Positions 18,891-28,690 are shown, counted from the first letter of the stretch. The stretch is 64,000 nucleotides of DNA from Acidovorax sp. FJL06 (GCF_003852545.1 NZ_QAJR01000030.1:62001-126000), one strand, 5' to 3'. Notes: a model not told the origin generated them from the letters alone. Made by a program: numbers and translations.

Positions 18891-20165
18891 TCACGCTCCG
18901 CGCGTGATGGGCACACCCGCATCACGGCCATAGGTGCCGTACTTGCCCAGCTCCCACTTGGCAATCGCGTTGCGGTGCACTTCGTCCGGGCCGTCGGCAA
19001 AGCGCAGCGTGCGTGCGCCGGCGTAGGCGTAGGCGAGCGGGAAGTCGTCGCACATGCCGCCGCCGCCATGCACCTGCATGGCCCAGTCGATGACCTGGCA
19101 GGCCATGCTGGGGGCGACGACCTTGATCATGGCGATCTCGGTCTTGGCGACCTTGTTGCCGGCCACGTCCATCAGCCAGGCGGCCTTGAGCGTGAGCAGG
19201 CGGGCCATGTCGATCTTGCAGCGGGCCTCGGCAATGCGCTCTTGCGTCACCGTCTGCTGGGCCACGGTCTTGCCGAAGGCGGTGCGCGAGGAGGCGCGCT
19301 TGCACATCAGCTCCAATGCACGCTCGGCCAGGCCAATGAGGCGCATGCAGTGGTGGATGCGGCCGGGGCCCAGGCGCCCCTGTGCGATTTCGAAGCCACG
19401 GCCTTCGCCCAGCAGGATGTTGGAGACGGGCACGCGCACGTTCTCGAAGGTCATCTCCACGTGGCCGTGGGGCGCGTCGTCGTAGCCCAGCACGTTCAGC
19501 GGGCGGATGATGGTGATGCCCTTGGCATCGGCGGGCACCAGCACCATGCTTTGCTGCGAGTGCTTGGGCGCCTCGGGGTCGGTCTTGCCCATGGTCACGA
19601 ACACGGCGCAGCGCGGGTCTGCCGCGCCGGAGATCCACCACTTGCGGCCATTGATCACGTACTCGTCGCCTTGGCGTTCGATGCGGGTTTCGATGTTGGT
19701 GGCGTCGCTCGATGCCACGTCGGGCTCGGTCATCGCAAAGGCCGAGCGGATCTTGCCTTCGAGCAGGGGCTTGAGCCAGCGGGCCTTGTTGGCCTCGTCG
19801 CCGTAGCGGGCGATGGTTTCCATGTTGCCCGTGTCGGGGGCCGAGCAGTTGAACACCTCGCTCGCCCATGGCACGCGGCCCATGATCTCGGCCAGGGGCG
19901 CGTATTCCTGGTTGGTCAGGCCCGCACCGGCGTAGCCCGAGGCGGCAGCGCTGTCCACCGGCAGGAACAGGTTCCACAAACCGGCGGCTTGGGCCTTGGG
20001 CTTGAGGTTTTCGATGGTCTTGAGCGCGCTCCAGCGCTTGCCTGCGGCCGTGTTGGCCGCCAGCTCGGCGGTGTAGCTGGCTTCGTTCGGGTAGATGTGG
20101 TCGTCCATGAACTGGAGCAGCTTGGCCTGCAGTTCCTTGGTTTTGGGCGAGTAGTCAAAGTCCAT
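18891..20165 (-). CDS. Acyl-CoA dehydrogenase (ACAD10/11-like)
   Basis: A 424-residue FAD flavoprotein oxidising acyl-CoA to enoyl-CoA in the cytoplasm. Typical segments are [30 protein letters not shown], the C-terminal [16 protein letters not shown] and [13 protein letters not shown]. The last segment and the paired kinase-like gene next door match the ACAD10/11 type, where an aminoglycoside-phosphotransferase-like protein acts with the dehydrogenase. It is the last gene of the leftward group crp-like, APH-like, ACAD and is followed by a strong terminator. The chain length it uses is unknown. Confidence 0.9.
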   Translation of the reverse strand: MDFDYSPKTKELQAKLLQFMDDHIYPNEASYTAELAANTAAGKRWSALKTIENLKPKAQAAGLWNLFLPVDSAAASGYAGAGLTNQEYAPLAEIMGRVPWASEVFNCSAPDTGNMETIARYGDEANKARWLKPLLEGKIRSAFAMTEPDVASSDATNIETRIERQGDEYVINGRKWWISGAADPRCAVFVTMGKTDPEAPKHSQQSMVLVPADAKGITIIRPLNVLGYDDAPHGHVEMTFENVRVPVSNILLGEGRGFEIAQGRLGPGRIHHCMRLIGLAERALELMCKRASSRTAFGKTVAQQTVTQERIAEARCKIDMARLLTLKAAWLMDVAGNKVAKTEIAMIKVVAPSMACQVIDWAMQVHGGGGMCDDFPLAYAYAGARTLRFADGPDEVHRNAIAKWELGKYGTYGRDAGVPITRGA

Positions 20166-20228
20166 GGGTTTCTTCTCCGTTGGTAATCGTGGGGCGGCGC
20201 CTGTGCCTTGGCCTGTGTCCGGGTGTCC

Positions 20229-21314
20229 TTAGCCGCGCTGTGCAAACGACCAGGCCAGCTCGGCCATGGGCCGCGCGGTGTCGCCCGAGGCCTTGGCCTG
20301 CGCGCTGGAGGCGGTGCCCGCCTCGACGCGTTTGGCAATGCCCTGCAGGATGGCCGCAATGCGGAACATGTTGTAGGCGAGGTAGAAGTTCCAGTCGGCG
20401 CGCAGCGCCTCGGGTGTGGCGATGCCGGTGCGTTCGCAGTACAGGCGGATGTAGCTGTCTTCGCTGGGGATGCCGAGTGCGGCCAGGTCCTGGCCCGCAA
20501 TGCCCCGGCCCATGGCGGCGGGGATGTGCCAGCTCATGCAGTGGTAGCTGAAGTCGGCCAGGGGGTGGCCCAGGGTGGACAGCTCCCAGTCGAGCACGGC
20601 GATCACGCGGGGCTCGGTGGGGTGGAACATGAGGTTGTCCAGCCGGTAGTCGCCATGCACGATGGACACCTGGCGTTCATCGCGCGCGCCGGCGGGGATG
20701 TGTGTGGGCAGCCATTCCATGAGCTTGTCCATCTCGGGGATGGGCTGCGTGACGGAGGCCACGTACTGCTTGCTCCAGCGGCCAATCTGGCGGTCGAAAT
20801 AGTTGCCGGGCTTGCCGTAGCTGGCCAGGCCCCGGTCCGCAAACTTTACGGTGTGCAATGCCGCGATCACACGGTTCATCTCGTCGTAGATCGCACCGCG
20901 CTCGGCCTGCGACATGCCGGGCAGGGACTGGTCCCACAGCACGCGGCCCTGCATGCACTCCATCACGTAGAAGGCGCGGCCAATCACCGACTCGTCCTCG
21001 CACAGCACGAACATGCGCGGAACGGGCACGTCGGTGCCGTACAGGCCGCTCATCACCGCGAACTCGCGCTCGATGGCGTGGGCCGAGGGCAGCAGCTTGG
21101 CCACTGGGCCGGGCTTGGCGCGCATCACATAGCTGGTGGTGGGCGTGATGAGCTTGTAGGTGGGGTTGGACTGCCCGCCTTTGAACATCTCGACCGTCAG
21201 GGGGCCGGCAAAGCCCTCCATGTGCTGCGCAAGCCAGGTGCTCAGCGCGGCGGTATCGAACGCGTGCTGGTCGGAAACGGGCCGGGTGCCCACGAAGTGG
21301 TCGAAGTTGCTCAT
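20229..21314 (-). CDS. APH-family phosphotransferase (acyl-CoA dehydrogenase partner)
   Basis: About 361 residues with the aminoglycoside/choline kinase-like fold: catalytic loop HGDYRLDNLMFH and metal-binding LDWELSTLGHPLADF. Proteins of this subgroup next to ACAD10/11-like dehydrogenases phosphorylate hydroxyacyl-CoA intermediates so that hydroxy fatty acids can enter beta-oxidation; that role is inferred here from the gene pair. The ATG at 21314 (MSNFDHF) is preferred. An ATG at 21362 would overlap the upstream regulator gene by 20 bases and add 16 Thr/Pro-rich residues. It is 63 bases from the dehydrogenase gene. Confidence 0.82.
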   Translation of the reverse strand: MSNFDHFVGTRPVSDQHAFDTAALSTWLAQHMEGFAGPLTVEMFKGGQSNPTYKLITPTTSYVMRAKPGPVAKLLPSAHAIEREFAVMSGLYGTDVPVPRMFVLCEDESVIGRAFYVMECMQGRVLWDQSLPGMSQAERGAIYDEMNRVIAALHTVKFADRGLASYGKPGNYFDRQIGRWSKQYVASVTQPIPEMDKLMEWLPTHIPAGARDERQVSIVHGDYRLDNLMFHPTEPRVIAVLDWELSTLGHPLADFSYHCMSWHIPAAMGRGIAGQDLAALGIPSEDSYIRLYCERTGIATPEALRADWNFYLAYNMFRIAAILQGIAKRVEAGTASSAQAKASGDTARPMAELAWSFAQRG

Positions 21315-21342
21315 GGAAGGGCGGGGAGTTTGTGTTTTTTCT

Positions 21343-22062
21343 TCAGTTGTCGGTTTCGGCAATGCGCATCAGTGCCTCGCGATCGCGCACCACCAGGCCG
21401 CCCGGCTCGATGCGAATGGCATCCTCGCGTTCCATGGCTTTCAGCTCCTGGTTCACGCGCTGGCGCGATGCGCCCAGCAGCTGCGCCAGTTCTTCCTGCG
21501 CCAGCTGCAGGCCGATGCGCATCTCGCTGCCATCCGACAGGCTGGGAATGCCGTAGCTGCGCACCAGGTGCACCAGCTGCTTGGCCAGCCGCGCGCGCAG
21601 GGGCAGGGTGTTGAGGTCTTCCACCAGGCCGTAGAGCTGGCGGATGCGCCGCGCATGCAGGCGCAGCATGGCTTCGTAGAACTCGGTGTGCGCTGCGAGG
21701 ATCTTCTTGAAGTCGGCCTTGGCCACACACAGGATGGTGGTGTCGCCATGCGCATACGCGTCGTGCGTGCGCCGGTCGCCGTCGAAGATCGCCACGTCGC
21801 CGAACCAGATGCCCGGCTCCACATAGGTCAGCGTGATCTGCTTGCCCGAGATGGAGGTGGAGCTCACCCGCACAGCACCGCGTGCGCAGGCAATCCACTC
21901 CTCGGGCGGATCTCCGCGTGCGGCGATGAGGCCGCCGTCCTTGAAGCGTTTGACGTATGCACATCGCAGGATGTCGTGGCGTAGCGAAGGTGAGAGGGAT
22001 GAAAACCAGCGACCGGAGTTGATCGCTTCACGTTCTTCGATAGTAAGAATCGGGTCGTCCAT
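21343..22062 (-). CDS. Crp/Fnr-family transcription regulator
   Basis: 239 residues. An N-terminal cyclic-nucleotide-binding-type beta barrel (about 20-140; WFGDVAIFDGDRRTHDAYAHGDTTIL) is followed by a C-terminal winged helix-turn-helix with LAQEELAQLLGASRQRVNQELKAMEREDAI. There is no FNR cysteine cluster, so it is not an iron-sulfur oxygen sensor. It is transcribed into the APH-like and dehydrogenase genes and probably controls them. The start at 22062 is chosen because the open frame further upstream has no protein-like content. Confidence 0.85.
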   Translation of the reverse strand: MDDPILTIEEREAINSGRWFSSLSPSLRHDILRCAYVKRFKDGGLIAARGDPPEEWIACARGAVRVSSTSISGKQITLTYVEPGIWFGDVAIFDGDRRTHDAYAHGDTTILCVAKADFKKILAAHTEFYEAMLRLHARRIRQLYGLVEDLNTLPLRARLAKQLVHLVRSYGIPSLSDGSEMRIGLQLAQEELAQLLGASRQRVNQELKAMEREDAIRIEPGGLVVRDREALMRIAETDN

Positions 22063-22172
22063 GGTCTGTCTTTTGCGTGACTGGTAACGGGACCATTGTC
22101 GCGTGAGGGACCTGCGCGCTGCGTCAGGGTTGTCACCTGCGCGTCTGCTGCGGTCGCGCAGCCGCGCAGCAA

Positions 22173-22209
22173 AAAGCCCCTGGCAGCCGGTTCGGCTGCC
22201 AGGGGCTTT
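22173..22209. terminator. Strong terminator after the enoyl-CoA hydratase gene
   Basis: A 16-bp perfect stem (22173-22188 with 22194-22209) around GGTTC, containing GCCCCTGGCAGCC. On the minus strand it is followed by TTTTT, so it ends the hydratase transcript. A poor T tract on the other side makes it weaker for rightward transcription. Confidence 0.85.
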
Positions 22210-22231
22210 GGGGCGTGGATGTGTTGGCGGC

Positions 22232-23011
22232 TTACTCGTAGCGCGGCACGCGTTTTTCGAGGAAGGCGGAGATGCCTGCACCGCCGTTGGCGTGGTGCAG
22301 GTTCTTCACGAAGTGGTCGCGCTCGTGGCCCAGGTGCTGGGTCAGGCCGGCGTGGGGCGCTTCGTTCAGCAACTCCTTGATGCTGGCCAGGGCGTTGGGG
22401 GCCTTGGCATTGAGCTGTTCGGCCAGCGCCAGCGCGGCGTCCAGTGCAGAGCCCGCCTCGGCCACGCGGTTGACCAGGCCCAGCGCATGCAGGCGCTCGG
22501 CCCCGATGCGGTCGCCGCCCATGAGGATCTCGGTGGCGATCTGGCGGGGCAGGGCCTGCGACAGGCTCCAGCTTGCGCCGCCATCGGGCGACAGTGCCAC
22601 GTTGCTGTAGGCCATCACGAACACGGCATTGCGCGCCGCCACGATGAAGTCGCAGGCCAGCGCCAGCGAAAAGCCCGCGCCCGCCGCTGCGCCTTCCACG
22701 GCCGCAATCACCGGCTTGGGGTAGGTGCGGATGGCTTCGATCCAGTTGTGCAGGCCCTCGATGCTCTGGGCCTGCACTTCAGGCGGTAGCTGGCGGTTGG
22801 CCAGCAGCCGCTGCAGGTTGCCGCCCGAGCAGAACATGCCGTCGGACCCGGTGATGACCACGCTGCGGACGTCGGCGCTGCTCTCGGCCACGCTCAGCGC
22901 CTCCACGCCCGCCGCGTACATGGACGGGTCGATGGCGTTGCGCCGCTCGGGGTTGCTCAGGGTCAGGATCAGGGTCTGGCCCTGGCTGGTGCTTCGGAGT
23001 TCTGCGGGCAT
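22232..23011 (-). CDS. Enoyl-CoA hydratase/isomerase family protein
   Basis: A 259-residue crotonase-fold enzyme adding water across the double bond of enoyl-CoA (or isomerising it) in beta-oxidation-type pathways. It has GSDGMFCSGGNLQRL and KPVIAAVEGAAAGAGFSLALACDF, the two oxyanion-hole segments. The usual catalytic Glu positions read LSPDGGASWSL, so at least one Glu is replaced by Asp, which suggests an isomerase or a PaaG-like activity. It lies 21 bases after the 3-hydroxyacyl-CoA dehydrogenase gene, so the two are co-transcribed. Confidence 0.85.
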   Translation of the reverse strand: MPAELRSTSQGQTLILTLSNPERRNAIDPSMYAAGVEALSVAESSADVRSVVITGSDGMFCSGGNLQRLLANRQLPPEVQAQSIEGLHNWIEAIRTYPKPVIAAVEGAAAGAGFSLALACDFIVAARNAVFVMAYSNVALSPDGGASWSLSQALPRQIATEILMGGDRIGAERLHALGLVNRVAEAGSALDAALALAEQLNAKAPNALASIKELLNEAPHAGLTQHLGHERDHFVKNLHHANGGAGISAFLEKRVPRYE

Positions 23012-23032
23012 GTGTGGCTTTGGTGCGGGCGT

Positions 23033-24556
23033 TCAGTTTTCTTCTACATGCGTCAGGCTCAGGCCGATGGCGCCGCGCCGGCGCAGCCAGGGGCTGGGGC
23101 GGTAGCGGGTGTCGCCATACACGGTCTGCATGTTGAACAGCACTTCGAGGATGTTGGTGGGGCCCCAGCGGTCGCCCATGGCCAATGGGCCCAGTGGGTA
23201 GCCCAGGCCCAGGGTCACGGCGGTCTCCAGGTCCTTGGGCGAGCAGATGCCCTGCTGGCAGATGTCGGCTGCGATGTTGACGATGGTGGCCACCACGCGC
23301 TGGGTGACGAAGCCGCCGCTGTCGCGGACCACGCTCACGGCCTTGCCGTCGCGCGCAAACAGCGCATGCGCGGCATTGCGGATGTCCACGCGCGTGGCGG
23401 GGTTGGTGGCCAGCACACGGCGCTTGGTGGCCGCGTCGTCGATCAGCATGTCGATGCCGATGGTGCGGGCCGGGTCCAGCCGCTCGACCACGGCCACGGT
23501 GGTCACGTCGAAGCCCAGTGGCGCCACCAGCGTGATGGCGTGGGGCGAGGGCGATTGCCCCGTCTCGATGGTGGCGCCCAGGTCCTTGAGCAGCTGGTAC
23601 AGCTCGGCGCGCCGGGCAGCGCGCGGAGATACCCAGACGGGAGGGATGTCGTTGACCACGGGCACCGGGGCTTCGGCCGGTACCTGCGCCGCGCCGTCCA
23701 CATAGCGGTAGAAACCTTCGCCCACCTTCTTGCCCACGATGCCACCCGCCAGGCGCTGCGCCGTGATCACGCTGGGCCGAAAGCGCGGCTCGTCGTAGTA
23801 CTGGCGGTAGATGGATTCCATCACCGGGTGCGACACGTCGAGTGCCGTGAGGTCCATCAGCTCGAACGGCCCGAGCTTGAAGCCCACCTGGTCGCGCAGG
23901 ATGCGGTCGATGGTGGCGAAATCGGCCACGCCTTCGCCCACGATGCGCAGGGCCTCGGTGCCATAGCCGCGACCGGCGTGGTTCACGATGAAACCGGGCG
24001 TGTCCTGCGCCTGCACGGGCGTGTGGCCCATCTCGCGTGCGTAGGCCGCCAGGGCCGTGCACACGGTGGCATCGGTCTTGAGCCCGGCGATCACTTCCAC
24101 CACCTTCATGAGCGGAACCGGGTTGAAGAAGTGGTAGCCGGCAAAGCGCTCGGGCCGCTGCAGGCCCGCGCCGATGGCGGTGACGGACAGGGACGAGGTG
24201 TTGGTGGCCAGCACGGCATCCGGGCGCACCACGGCTTCGAGCTCGGCAAACAGTGTCTTCTTCACGTCCAGACGCTCCACGATGGCCTCCACCACCAGGT
24301 CGCAGCCCGCCAGGTCGGCCACGGCCTTGACGGGGTGCAGCCGTGCGGTCAAGTCGCTGGCCTGCGCGGCGTCGATGCGGCCTTTGGCGACCAGTTTGCT
24401 CCATTGTTCCTGGAGCGCTGCCTTGGCCGCATCGGCGGCGCCGGGGTTGGCATCCAGCAGAAAAACCTGGCTGCCGGCCTGGGCGGCGATTTGTGCAATG
24501 CCCCGGCCCATGGCGCCGGTGCCCACGATAGCGATGTTGGGAAACTGAATTTTCAT
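23033..24556 (-). CDS. 3-hydroxyacyl-CoA dehydrogenase (PaaH/Hbd type, duplicated C-domain)
   Basis: 507 residues. The N-terminal Rossmann domain has VGTGAMGRGIAQIAA (residues 10-24) and ATNTSSLSVTAI, with HFFNPVPLMKVVEVI. A first C-terminal helical domain has TPGFIVNHAGRGYGTEA. A second, shorter copy with GGFVTQRVVATIVNIAADI lies near residue 430. This arrangement is typical of PaaH (3-hydroxyadipyl-CoA dehydrogenase) and related long Hbd enzymes. It oxidises 3-hydroxyacyl-CoA with NAD and pairs with the adjacent hydratase. It is divergent from the fimV-like gene. Confidence 0.88.
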   Translation of the reverse strand: MKIQFPNIAIVGTGAMGRGIAQIAAQAGSQVFLLDANPGAADAAKAALQEQWSKLVAKGRIDAAQASDLTARLHPVKAVADLAGCDLVVEAIVERLDVKKTLFAELEAVVRPDAVLATNTSSLSVTAIGAGLQRPERFAGYHFFNPVPLMKVVEVIAGLKTDATVCTALAAYAREMGHTPVQAQDTPGFIVNHAGRGYGTEALRIVGEGVADFATIDRILRDQVGFKLGPFELMDLTALDVSHPVMESIYRQYYDEPRFRPSVITAQRLAGGIVGKKVGEGFYRYVDGAAQVPAEAPVPVVNDIPPVWVSPRAARRAELYQLLKDLGATIETGQSPSPHAITLVAPLGFDVTTVAVVERLDPARTIGIDMLIDDAATKRRVLATNPATRVDIRNAAHALFARDGKAVSVVRDSGGFVTQRVVATIVNIAADICQQGICSPKDLETAVTLGLGYPLGPLAMGDRWGPTNILEVLFNMQTVYGDTRYRPSPWLRRRGAIGLSLTHVEEN

Positions 24557-24628
24557 AGCGCCATTATGGCTCTGGCCTTATCTGGGACTTATGTGCAAGA
24601 ATGCCTCGGACCAGAAACAGAACTTATT

Positions 24629-26764
24629 GTGAAAATCCGTAACACCATTTTTGGGCCTGGGCTGTGGGTGTTTGCAGCTGGAGCTTCGGCGCTGTCCCTG
24701 GGCAGTGGTAGTGGCACGGTGGTGTTGGGGGCTCCTGTCGATCTGGCGTTTGAACTGCAGCCCGATCCGGGCACTGATGTCGCGTCTTCCTGCGTCACGG
24801 CGAAACTGGTGGCTGGCGACAACGCGATTGGTGACAGCAAGGTCCGCGTCATCCCCTTGCCCGAAGTGCGGGGCCGCCCCTCGGGCGTGCGGGTGATGGC
24901 CTCGGTTGCGCTTGATGAGCCCGTGCTGACGGTGACCCTCTCGGCAGGGTGTGCGGGCAAGACCACACGCACCTACACCTTTCTCTCCGACCTTCCCACG
25001 ATCACCCCGCGCTTTGCGTCCGCGTTGCCGGTCGAGCTGTCGCGCCTGCCCGCCGCAGGGGCGGCCGAGGCCGCAAAGCCCTTTACGAAGGCACAGGACA
25101 GCCGCCCGGCGCCGGCCCCGCCCGGCAAGCAGGCGGCTCCCCAGCCGCCAGTGCCCCGGCCGCCGGCCGTGGCCCCTGCGCGGCCGCCCGCCAAGGCCCT
25201 GGCTGCGGGCACTTCGCCCGCCCACCGCTCTCGCCTGGTGATCGAGCCCCTGGACACCTGGCTGGACAGCCCGCTGCCATTGCGCACCAGCGCCGAGCTG
25301 TCGGTCACGCCGTCGGAGGAAATGTCGGTGCAGCGCGCCCAGGCGATTGCGCTCTGGAAGTCCCTGAATGCACAGCCGGAAACCCTGCTCAAGGACAGCG
25401 AGCAACTGAAAACACTGGAGTCCGAGGTGGCCGCCATGCGTGCGCAGGCATCCAAGGACCGTGCGGCTGCAGCGCAGTTGCAGCAGCAGCTGGAACTGGT
25501 GGAACAAGAACGCTTCCCCGCCACCATCGTGTACGCCTTGGGCGGCTTGCTGCTGCTGGCGTTGGCAGCGGCGGCCTGGATGGGGATGCGGCTGCGCAGC
25601 GCCTCCCAGAAGGCCGTGCGGGCCTGGGGCGACTCTGTGGCCCTGGGCGCGCGCGATGCGGGCGCGGCACACGAGGAAACCCTGGGCCTGGCCCCTGATC
25701 CGGGGGACTCCTGGTTGCCGCCCGAGACGCAGCCAGGGCACGAGGAGGAGGCCCCGGCCCCAGAGCCGCTGGTGCCTGCATTCACACCGGTCTCGGCCCC
25801 GGCGCCGTTCGTGGCGACCAGCCCGGCGGTCAGCGCCCCAGCGCCCCTGGCGAAAAAGCCCGTCGCCGTGGCCCCTTCGGCGCTGCACATCGTCAACCCG
25901 GAAGAGCTGTTTGACATCCAGCAGCAGGCCGAATTCTTCATCTCGGTGGGCGAGCACCAGCAGGCCATCGAGGTCCTGAAGAACCACATCGCCGAGCACC
26001 GCGAGACATCGCCGCTGGCCTATCTGGAGCTGCTGCAGCTGTACCACACCCTCAGCCGCGTGGACGAATTCGCCCAGCTGCGCTCCCAGTTCATGCAGTC
26101 CTTCAATGCGCAGGTGCCCGAGTTCTCCGGCTTCCATCGCACGGGGCGCATGCTGTACCACTACACCGATGCACTGGCCGAAATTGAGGCCGAGTGGACC
26201 ACGCCGGCCGTGCTGCAGCTGCTGGAGAAGTTCCTGTTCCGCCGCGCAGGGGGCGAGGTTGTCGAGCCGTTCGACCTGGCCGCCTACGATGACCTGCTGC
26301 TGCTGCTTTCCATTGCGCAGACCACGCCAGCCAGCGCCCGGGGAGAGCCGCCGCCACGCAAGCGGACCACCCCGCTGGCGCCGCCCCGGGCCGATGTGCT
26401 GGTGGCCGAGCCGCCTCCCTTTGCCACGGCCCCCCTGGCCTCCGCCGCCCCGCAGGATGACCTGCTCCTGGATTCACTGGCCGCGAGCCTGGAGTTCGAT
26501 TTTGGCCTGCAGTCTCCGCGTGCCGCGGCCGGTGCACCCACGCCATCCGCCCCGTCCGCCATCGGCGAAGAGGGCAGGGCCGACTCCCCGCTGGACCTGG
26601 ATCTGTCCGAGCCGGTGCACCTGACCCTCAGCGATTTGCCTGCCGTGCCCGTGACCGCTGCGCCGCCCCCCGGGCAGCCCGTGGGCTTTGGCATGGAGAA
26701 CGATCTGATGGAGCTGCGACTGGAGATGGAGCAGATGAAGGCAAAAACCGACCGCAGCAAGTAA
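24629..26764 (+). CDS. FimV-like polar/pilus assembly protein
   Basis: About 711 residues from a GTG at 24629, which begins the signal peptide (VKIRNTIFGPGLWVFAAG) ending near ASALS. An in-frame ATG at 24566 would add 21 residues and hide the signal, so GTG is preferred. A FimV N-terminal domain (to about 135) is followed by a Pro/Ala-rich linker, a helical segment, one membrane helix (about residues 298-318) and an acidic Ala/Pro-rich cytoplasmic part. The C-terminal TPR-like block starts at VNPEELFDIQQQAEFFISVGEH. FimV proteins organise type IV pilus and polar machinery. No LysM motif was seen. Identification rests on architecture. Confidence 0.72.
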   Translation: MKIRNTIFGPGLWVFAAGASALSLGSGSGTVVLGAPVDLAFELQPDPGTDVASSCVTAKLVAGDNAIGDSKVRVIPLPEVRGRPSGVRVMASVALDEPVLTVTLSAGCAGKTTRTYTFLSDLPTITPRFASALPVELSRLPAAGAAEAAKPFTKAQDSRPAPAPPGKQAAPQPPVPRPPAVAPARPPAKALAAGTSPAHRSRLVIEPLDTWLDSPLPLRTSAELSVTPSEEMSVQRAQAIALWKSLNAQPETLLKDSEQLKTLESEVAAMRAQASKDRAAAAQLQQQLELVEQERFPATIVYALGGLLLLALAAAAWMGMRLRSASQKAVRAWGDSVALGARDAGAAHEETLGLAPDPGDSWLPPETQPGHEEEAPAPEPLVPAFTPVSAPAPFVATSPAVSAPAPLAKKPVAVAPSALHIVNPEELFDIQQQAEFFISVGEHQQAIEVLKNHIAEHRETSPLAYLELLQLYHTLSRVDEFAQLRSQFMQSFNAQVPEFSGFHRTGRMLYHYTDALAEIEAEWTTPAVLQLLEKFLFRRAGGEVVEPFDLAAYDDLLLLLSIAQTTPASARGEPPPRKRTTPLAPPRADVLVAEPPPFATAPLASAAPQDDLLLDSLAASLEFDFGLQSPRAAAGAPTPSAPSAIGEEGRADSPLDLDLSEPVHLTLSDLPAVPVTAAPPPGQPVGFGMENDLMELRLEMEQMKAKTDRSK

Positions 26765-26765
26765 A

Positions 26766-26786
26766 ACAGGGGCTGCCAGCCCCTGT
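26766..26786 (+). terminator. Terminator after the fimV-like gene
   Basis: ACAGGGGCT (26766-26774), loop GCC, AGCCCCTGT (26778-26786), a perfect 9-bp stem two bases after the stop. T-rich sequence downstream is short (GTTCCC). It lies between convergent genes and may serve both. Confidence 0.65.
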
Positions 26787-26807
26787 GTTCCCTGCGCGGT
26801 GCGGGTG

Positions 26808-27734
26808 CTACGAGTTGCCGGGCACGGGCGCCTGCATGCGCTTCATCAGCTGCGCTGCCGTGTCCTCGGGATGGGGCGCATTGACCAGGGCCCGCACCAC
26901 GGCGATGGACCCCACCCCCGTGGCCAGTACCTGCGCAAACTGTTCTGCCCCAATGCCGCCAATGGCCACCTGTGGGTAGTGGCGCAGCAGGCGCGCATAC
27001 ACCCCCAGCCGACCCACCCCTTGCGGTGCAGTGGCCATCCTTTTGAGGGTGGTGGGAAACACCGCCCCCATGGCGACGTAGCTGGGGCCCACGGCATCGG
27101 CGCGCACCATTTCGGCATAGCCGTGGGTGCTGACCCCCAGGCGCAGGCCCGAGCCGCGCAGCACCTGCAGCGCCTGGGCGTCCAGCGCATCCAAGTCTTC
27201 CTGACCCAGGTGGATGCCATAGGCGCCAGCGGCGATGGCCACGCGCCAGTGGTCGTTGATGAACAGCAGCGCACCGGTGCCCTGCACGGCCTGCACCGCA
27301 GCGCGCACTTCACGTTCAATGGCTGCGGCGTCGTCGGACTTGAAGCGCAACTGCACCGTGGGCACGCCTGCGCGGGCCATGCGGCCCACCCAGCCGGCAT
27401 CGGGCAGCACGGCATAGAGGCCCAGGTTCTGTGGGCAGGCGGCAAATGCCTGTGCGCGCGGCACCGGCTGCAGTCCGAAATCCTCGGGCCCATCGGGCCA
27501 CAGTGCGGGCTCCTGGCGCCCTGTGCGCTCGGTGCGGGCCTGCCAGGCCTGCGCGAGGCACTCGGCATCGTGCGCAATAAAACCCAGGGCGCTGCAGGCC
27601 TGCAGGGCGGCCAGGTAGGCCTGGTCCTGGCGGGTGGGGGTGGGCACGGGTTCGGGCGCAAAGCCCGCAAAGGTGGCTGCGTGGTGCGCCAGGATCTCCT
27701 GCGCCAGGGCGGCGGTGTCACGCATGGTGTGCAT
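26808..27734 (-). CDS. thiE: Thiamine-phosphate synthase, long form
   Basis: About 308 residues; typical ThiE is near 210. The catalytic TIM-barrel domain occupies about 103-300 with [35 protein letters not shown] and [14 protein letters not shown]. It joins hydroxymethylpyrimidine diphosphate to thiazole phosphate. The first 100 residues form an extra domain with no recognised motif. ThiG is encoded just upstream, and this gene's start (27734, or ATG 27725) overlaps its stop, so the proteins are made together. It is the last gene of the TPP-riboswitch operon thiO-S-G-E. Confidence 0.88.
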   Translation of the reverse strand: MHTMRDTAALAQEILAHHAATFAGFAPEPVPTPTRQDQAYLAALQACSALGFIAHDAECLAQAWQARTERTGRQEPALWPDGPEDFGLQPVPRAQAFAACPQNLGLYAVLPDAGWVGRMARAGVPTVQLRFKSDDAAAIEREVRAAVQAVQGTGALLFINDHWRVAIAAGAYGIHLGQEDLDALDAQALQVLRGSGLRLGVSTHGYAEMVRADAVGPSYVAMGAVFPTTLKRMATAPQGVGRLGVYARLLRHYPQVAIGGIGAEQFAQVLATGVGSIAVVRALVNAPHPEDTAAQLMKRMQAPVPGNS

Positions 27735-28530
27735 GGTGCCAGAAGGGGGTGCCCAGCACGGGCGTGCTGGGCTGGGCGGAGTCCTGCGCCGACATGGCGC
27801 CGGCGCGGTGTGCCGTGCGGCCGGCATTCACCGCGTCGGCAAAGGCACCGGCCATGGCCACCGGGTCTTGCGCCAGGGCGACGGCCGTGTTCAGCAGCAC
27901 GCCGTCATAGCCCCATTCCATGACCTGGCAGGCATGCGACGGCAGGCCCAGGCCCGCGTCCACCAACAGCGGCACATTCAGGCGTTCGCGCAGCGTTTGC
28001 AGCGCATAGGGGTTCACGGGGCCGCGCCCCGTGCCGATGGGCGCGGCCCAGGGCATCACGGCCTGGCAGCCCACATCCACCAGGCGCTGGCACAGCACCA
28101 GGTCTTCGGTGCAGTAGGGCAGCACCTGGAAGCCTTCCTTGATGAGGTGCTCGGCCACCCCCACCAGGTTCAGCGTGTCGGGCTGCAGCGTGTAGTCGTC
28201 GCCGATCAGTTCGAGCTTGATCCACGGCGTGTTGAACACCTCGCGCGCCATCTGCGCGGTGGTGATGGCCTCTTGCGCGCTGTGGCAGCCGGCGGTGTTG
28301 GGCAGCACGGGCACGCCCAGCTTGCGCAGCAGCTCCCAGAAGCTGCTGCCGCTTTCGGCCGGGTTGCTGCCCTGGCGGCGCAGCGAGGCGGTGACCATGG
28401 CGGGCCGGGCGCGCTGCACGGCGGCTTCCAGCACGGCGGGGGATGGGTAGCGGGACGTGCCCAGCAGCAGGCGGCTGGCGAAGTGCTGGCCGTACAGCAC
28501 CAGGGAGTCTTGGGGCGTCGGAGTGGTCAT
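27718..28530 (-). CDS. thiG: Thiazole synthase
   Basis: A 270-residue ThiG barrel that builds thiazole phosphate from deoxyxylulose phosphate, dehydroglycine and ThiS thiocarboxylate. Signatures are [34 protein letters not shown] (catalytic Lys), [20 protein letters not shown] and [28 protein letters not shown]. Length is normal. It is separated from thiS by 227 bases that contain repeat copy C and a GAGCCTGTCGAA-type inverted repeat, and it overlaps thiE at its end. Confidence 0.93.
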   Translation of the reverse strand: MTTPTPQDSLVLYGQHFASRLLLGTSRYPSPAVLEAAVQRARPAMVTASLRRQGSNPAESGSSFWELLRKLGVPVLPNTAGCHSAQEAITTAQMAREVFNTPWIKLELIGDDYTLQPDTLNLVGVAEHLIKEGFQVLPYCTEDLVLCQRLVDVGCQAVMPWAAPIGTGRGPVNPYALQTLRERLNVPLLVDAGLGLPSHACQVMEWGYDGVLLNTAVALAQDPVAMAGAFADAVNAGRTAHRAGAMSAQDSAQPSTPVLGTPFWHHAHHA

Positions 28531-28536
28531 GTTGTT

Positions 28537-28579
28537 ACTATTATTTTGATAGCTTTTAGCGCTTGGTGGATAAGCGCTA
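28537..28579 (-). repeat. Two-hairpin intergenic repeat, copy C
   Basis: Inverted orientation relative to copy A. Hairpin 1: TAGCGCTT (28557-28564) and AAGCGCTA (28572-28579) with a 7-base loop, perfect. Hairpin 2: ACTAT (28537-28541) and ATAGC (28549-28553). It lies in the thiS-thiG gap inside the thiamine operon, 7 bases upstream of the thiG start. Confidence 0.8.
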
Positions 28580-28618
28580 GAGGCATGTTTTCCTGATTGG
28601 ATACTTATCTCGAATAAC

Positions 28619-28690
28619 CCGTTCGCCCTGAGCCTGTCGAAGGGCTGTTGGCAAAGGGCGCCCTGGCTTCGACAGGCTCAGCCCGAACGG
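28619..28690. repeat. Inverted pair of GAGCCTGTCGAA-type repeats
   Basis: Left arm 28619-28643 (CCGTTCGCCCTGAGCCTGTC and on) and right arm 28666-28690, its near-complement, form a long imperfect hairpin in the thiS-thiG gap. A second pair with the same arms is at 52635-52694. Repeats with this core are widespread REP-like elements in many proteobacteria. Confidence 0.85.

Noticed and set aside
23012-24628. N-terminal 540 codons of a very long frame ending in the fimV-like gene
   Set aside because: This part is antisense to the 3-hydroxyacyl-CoA dehydrogenase gene; the real protein begins with the signal peptide at the GTG at 24629.
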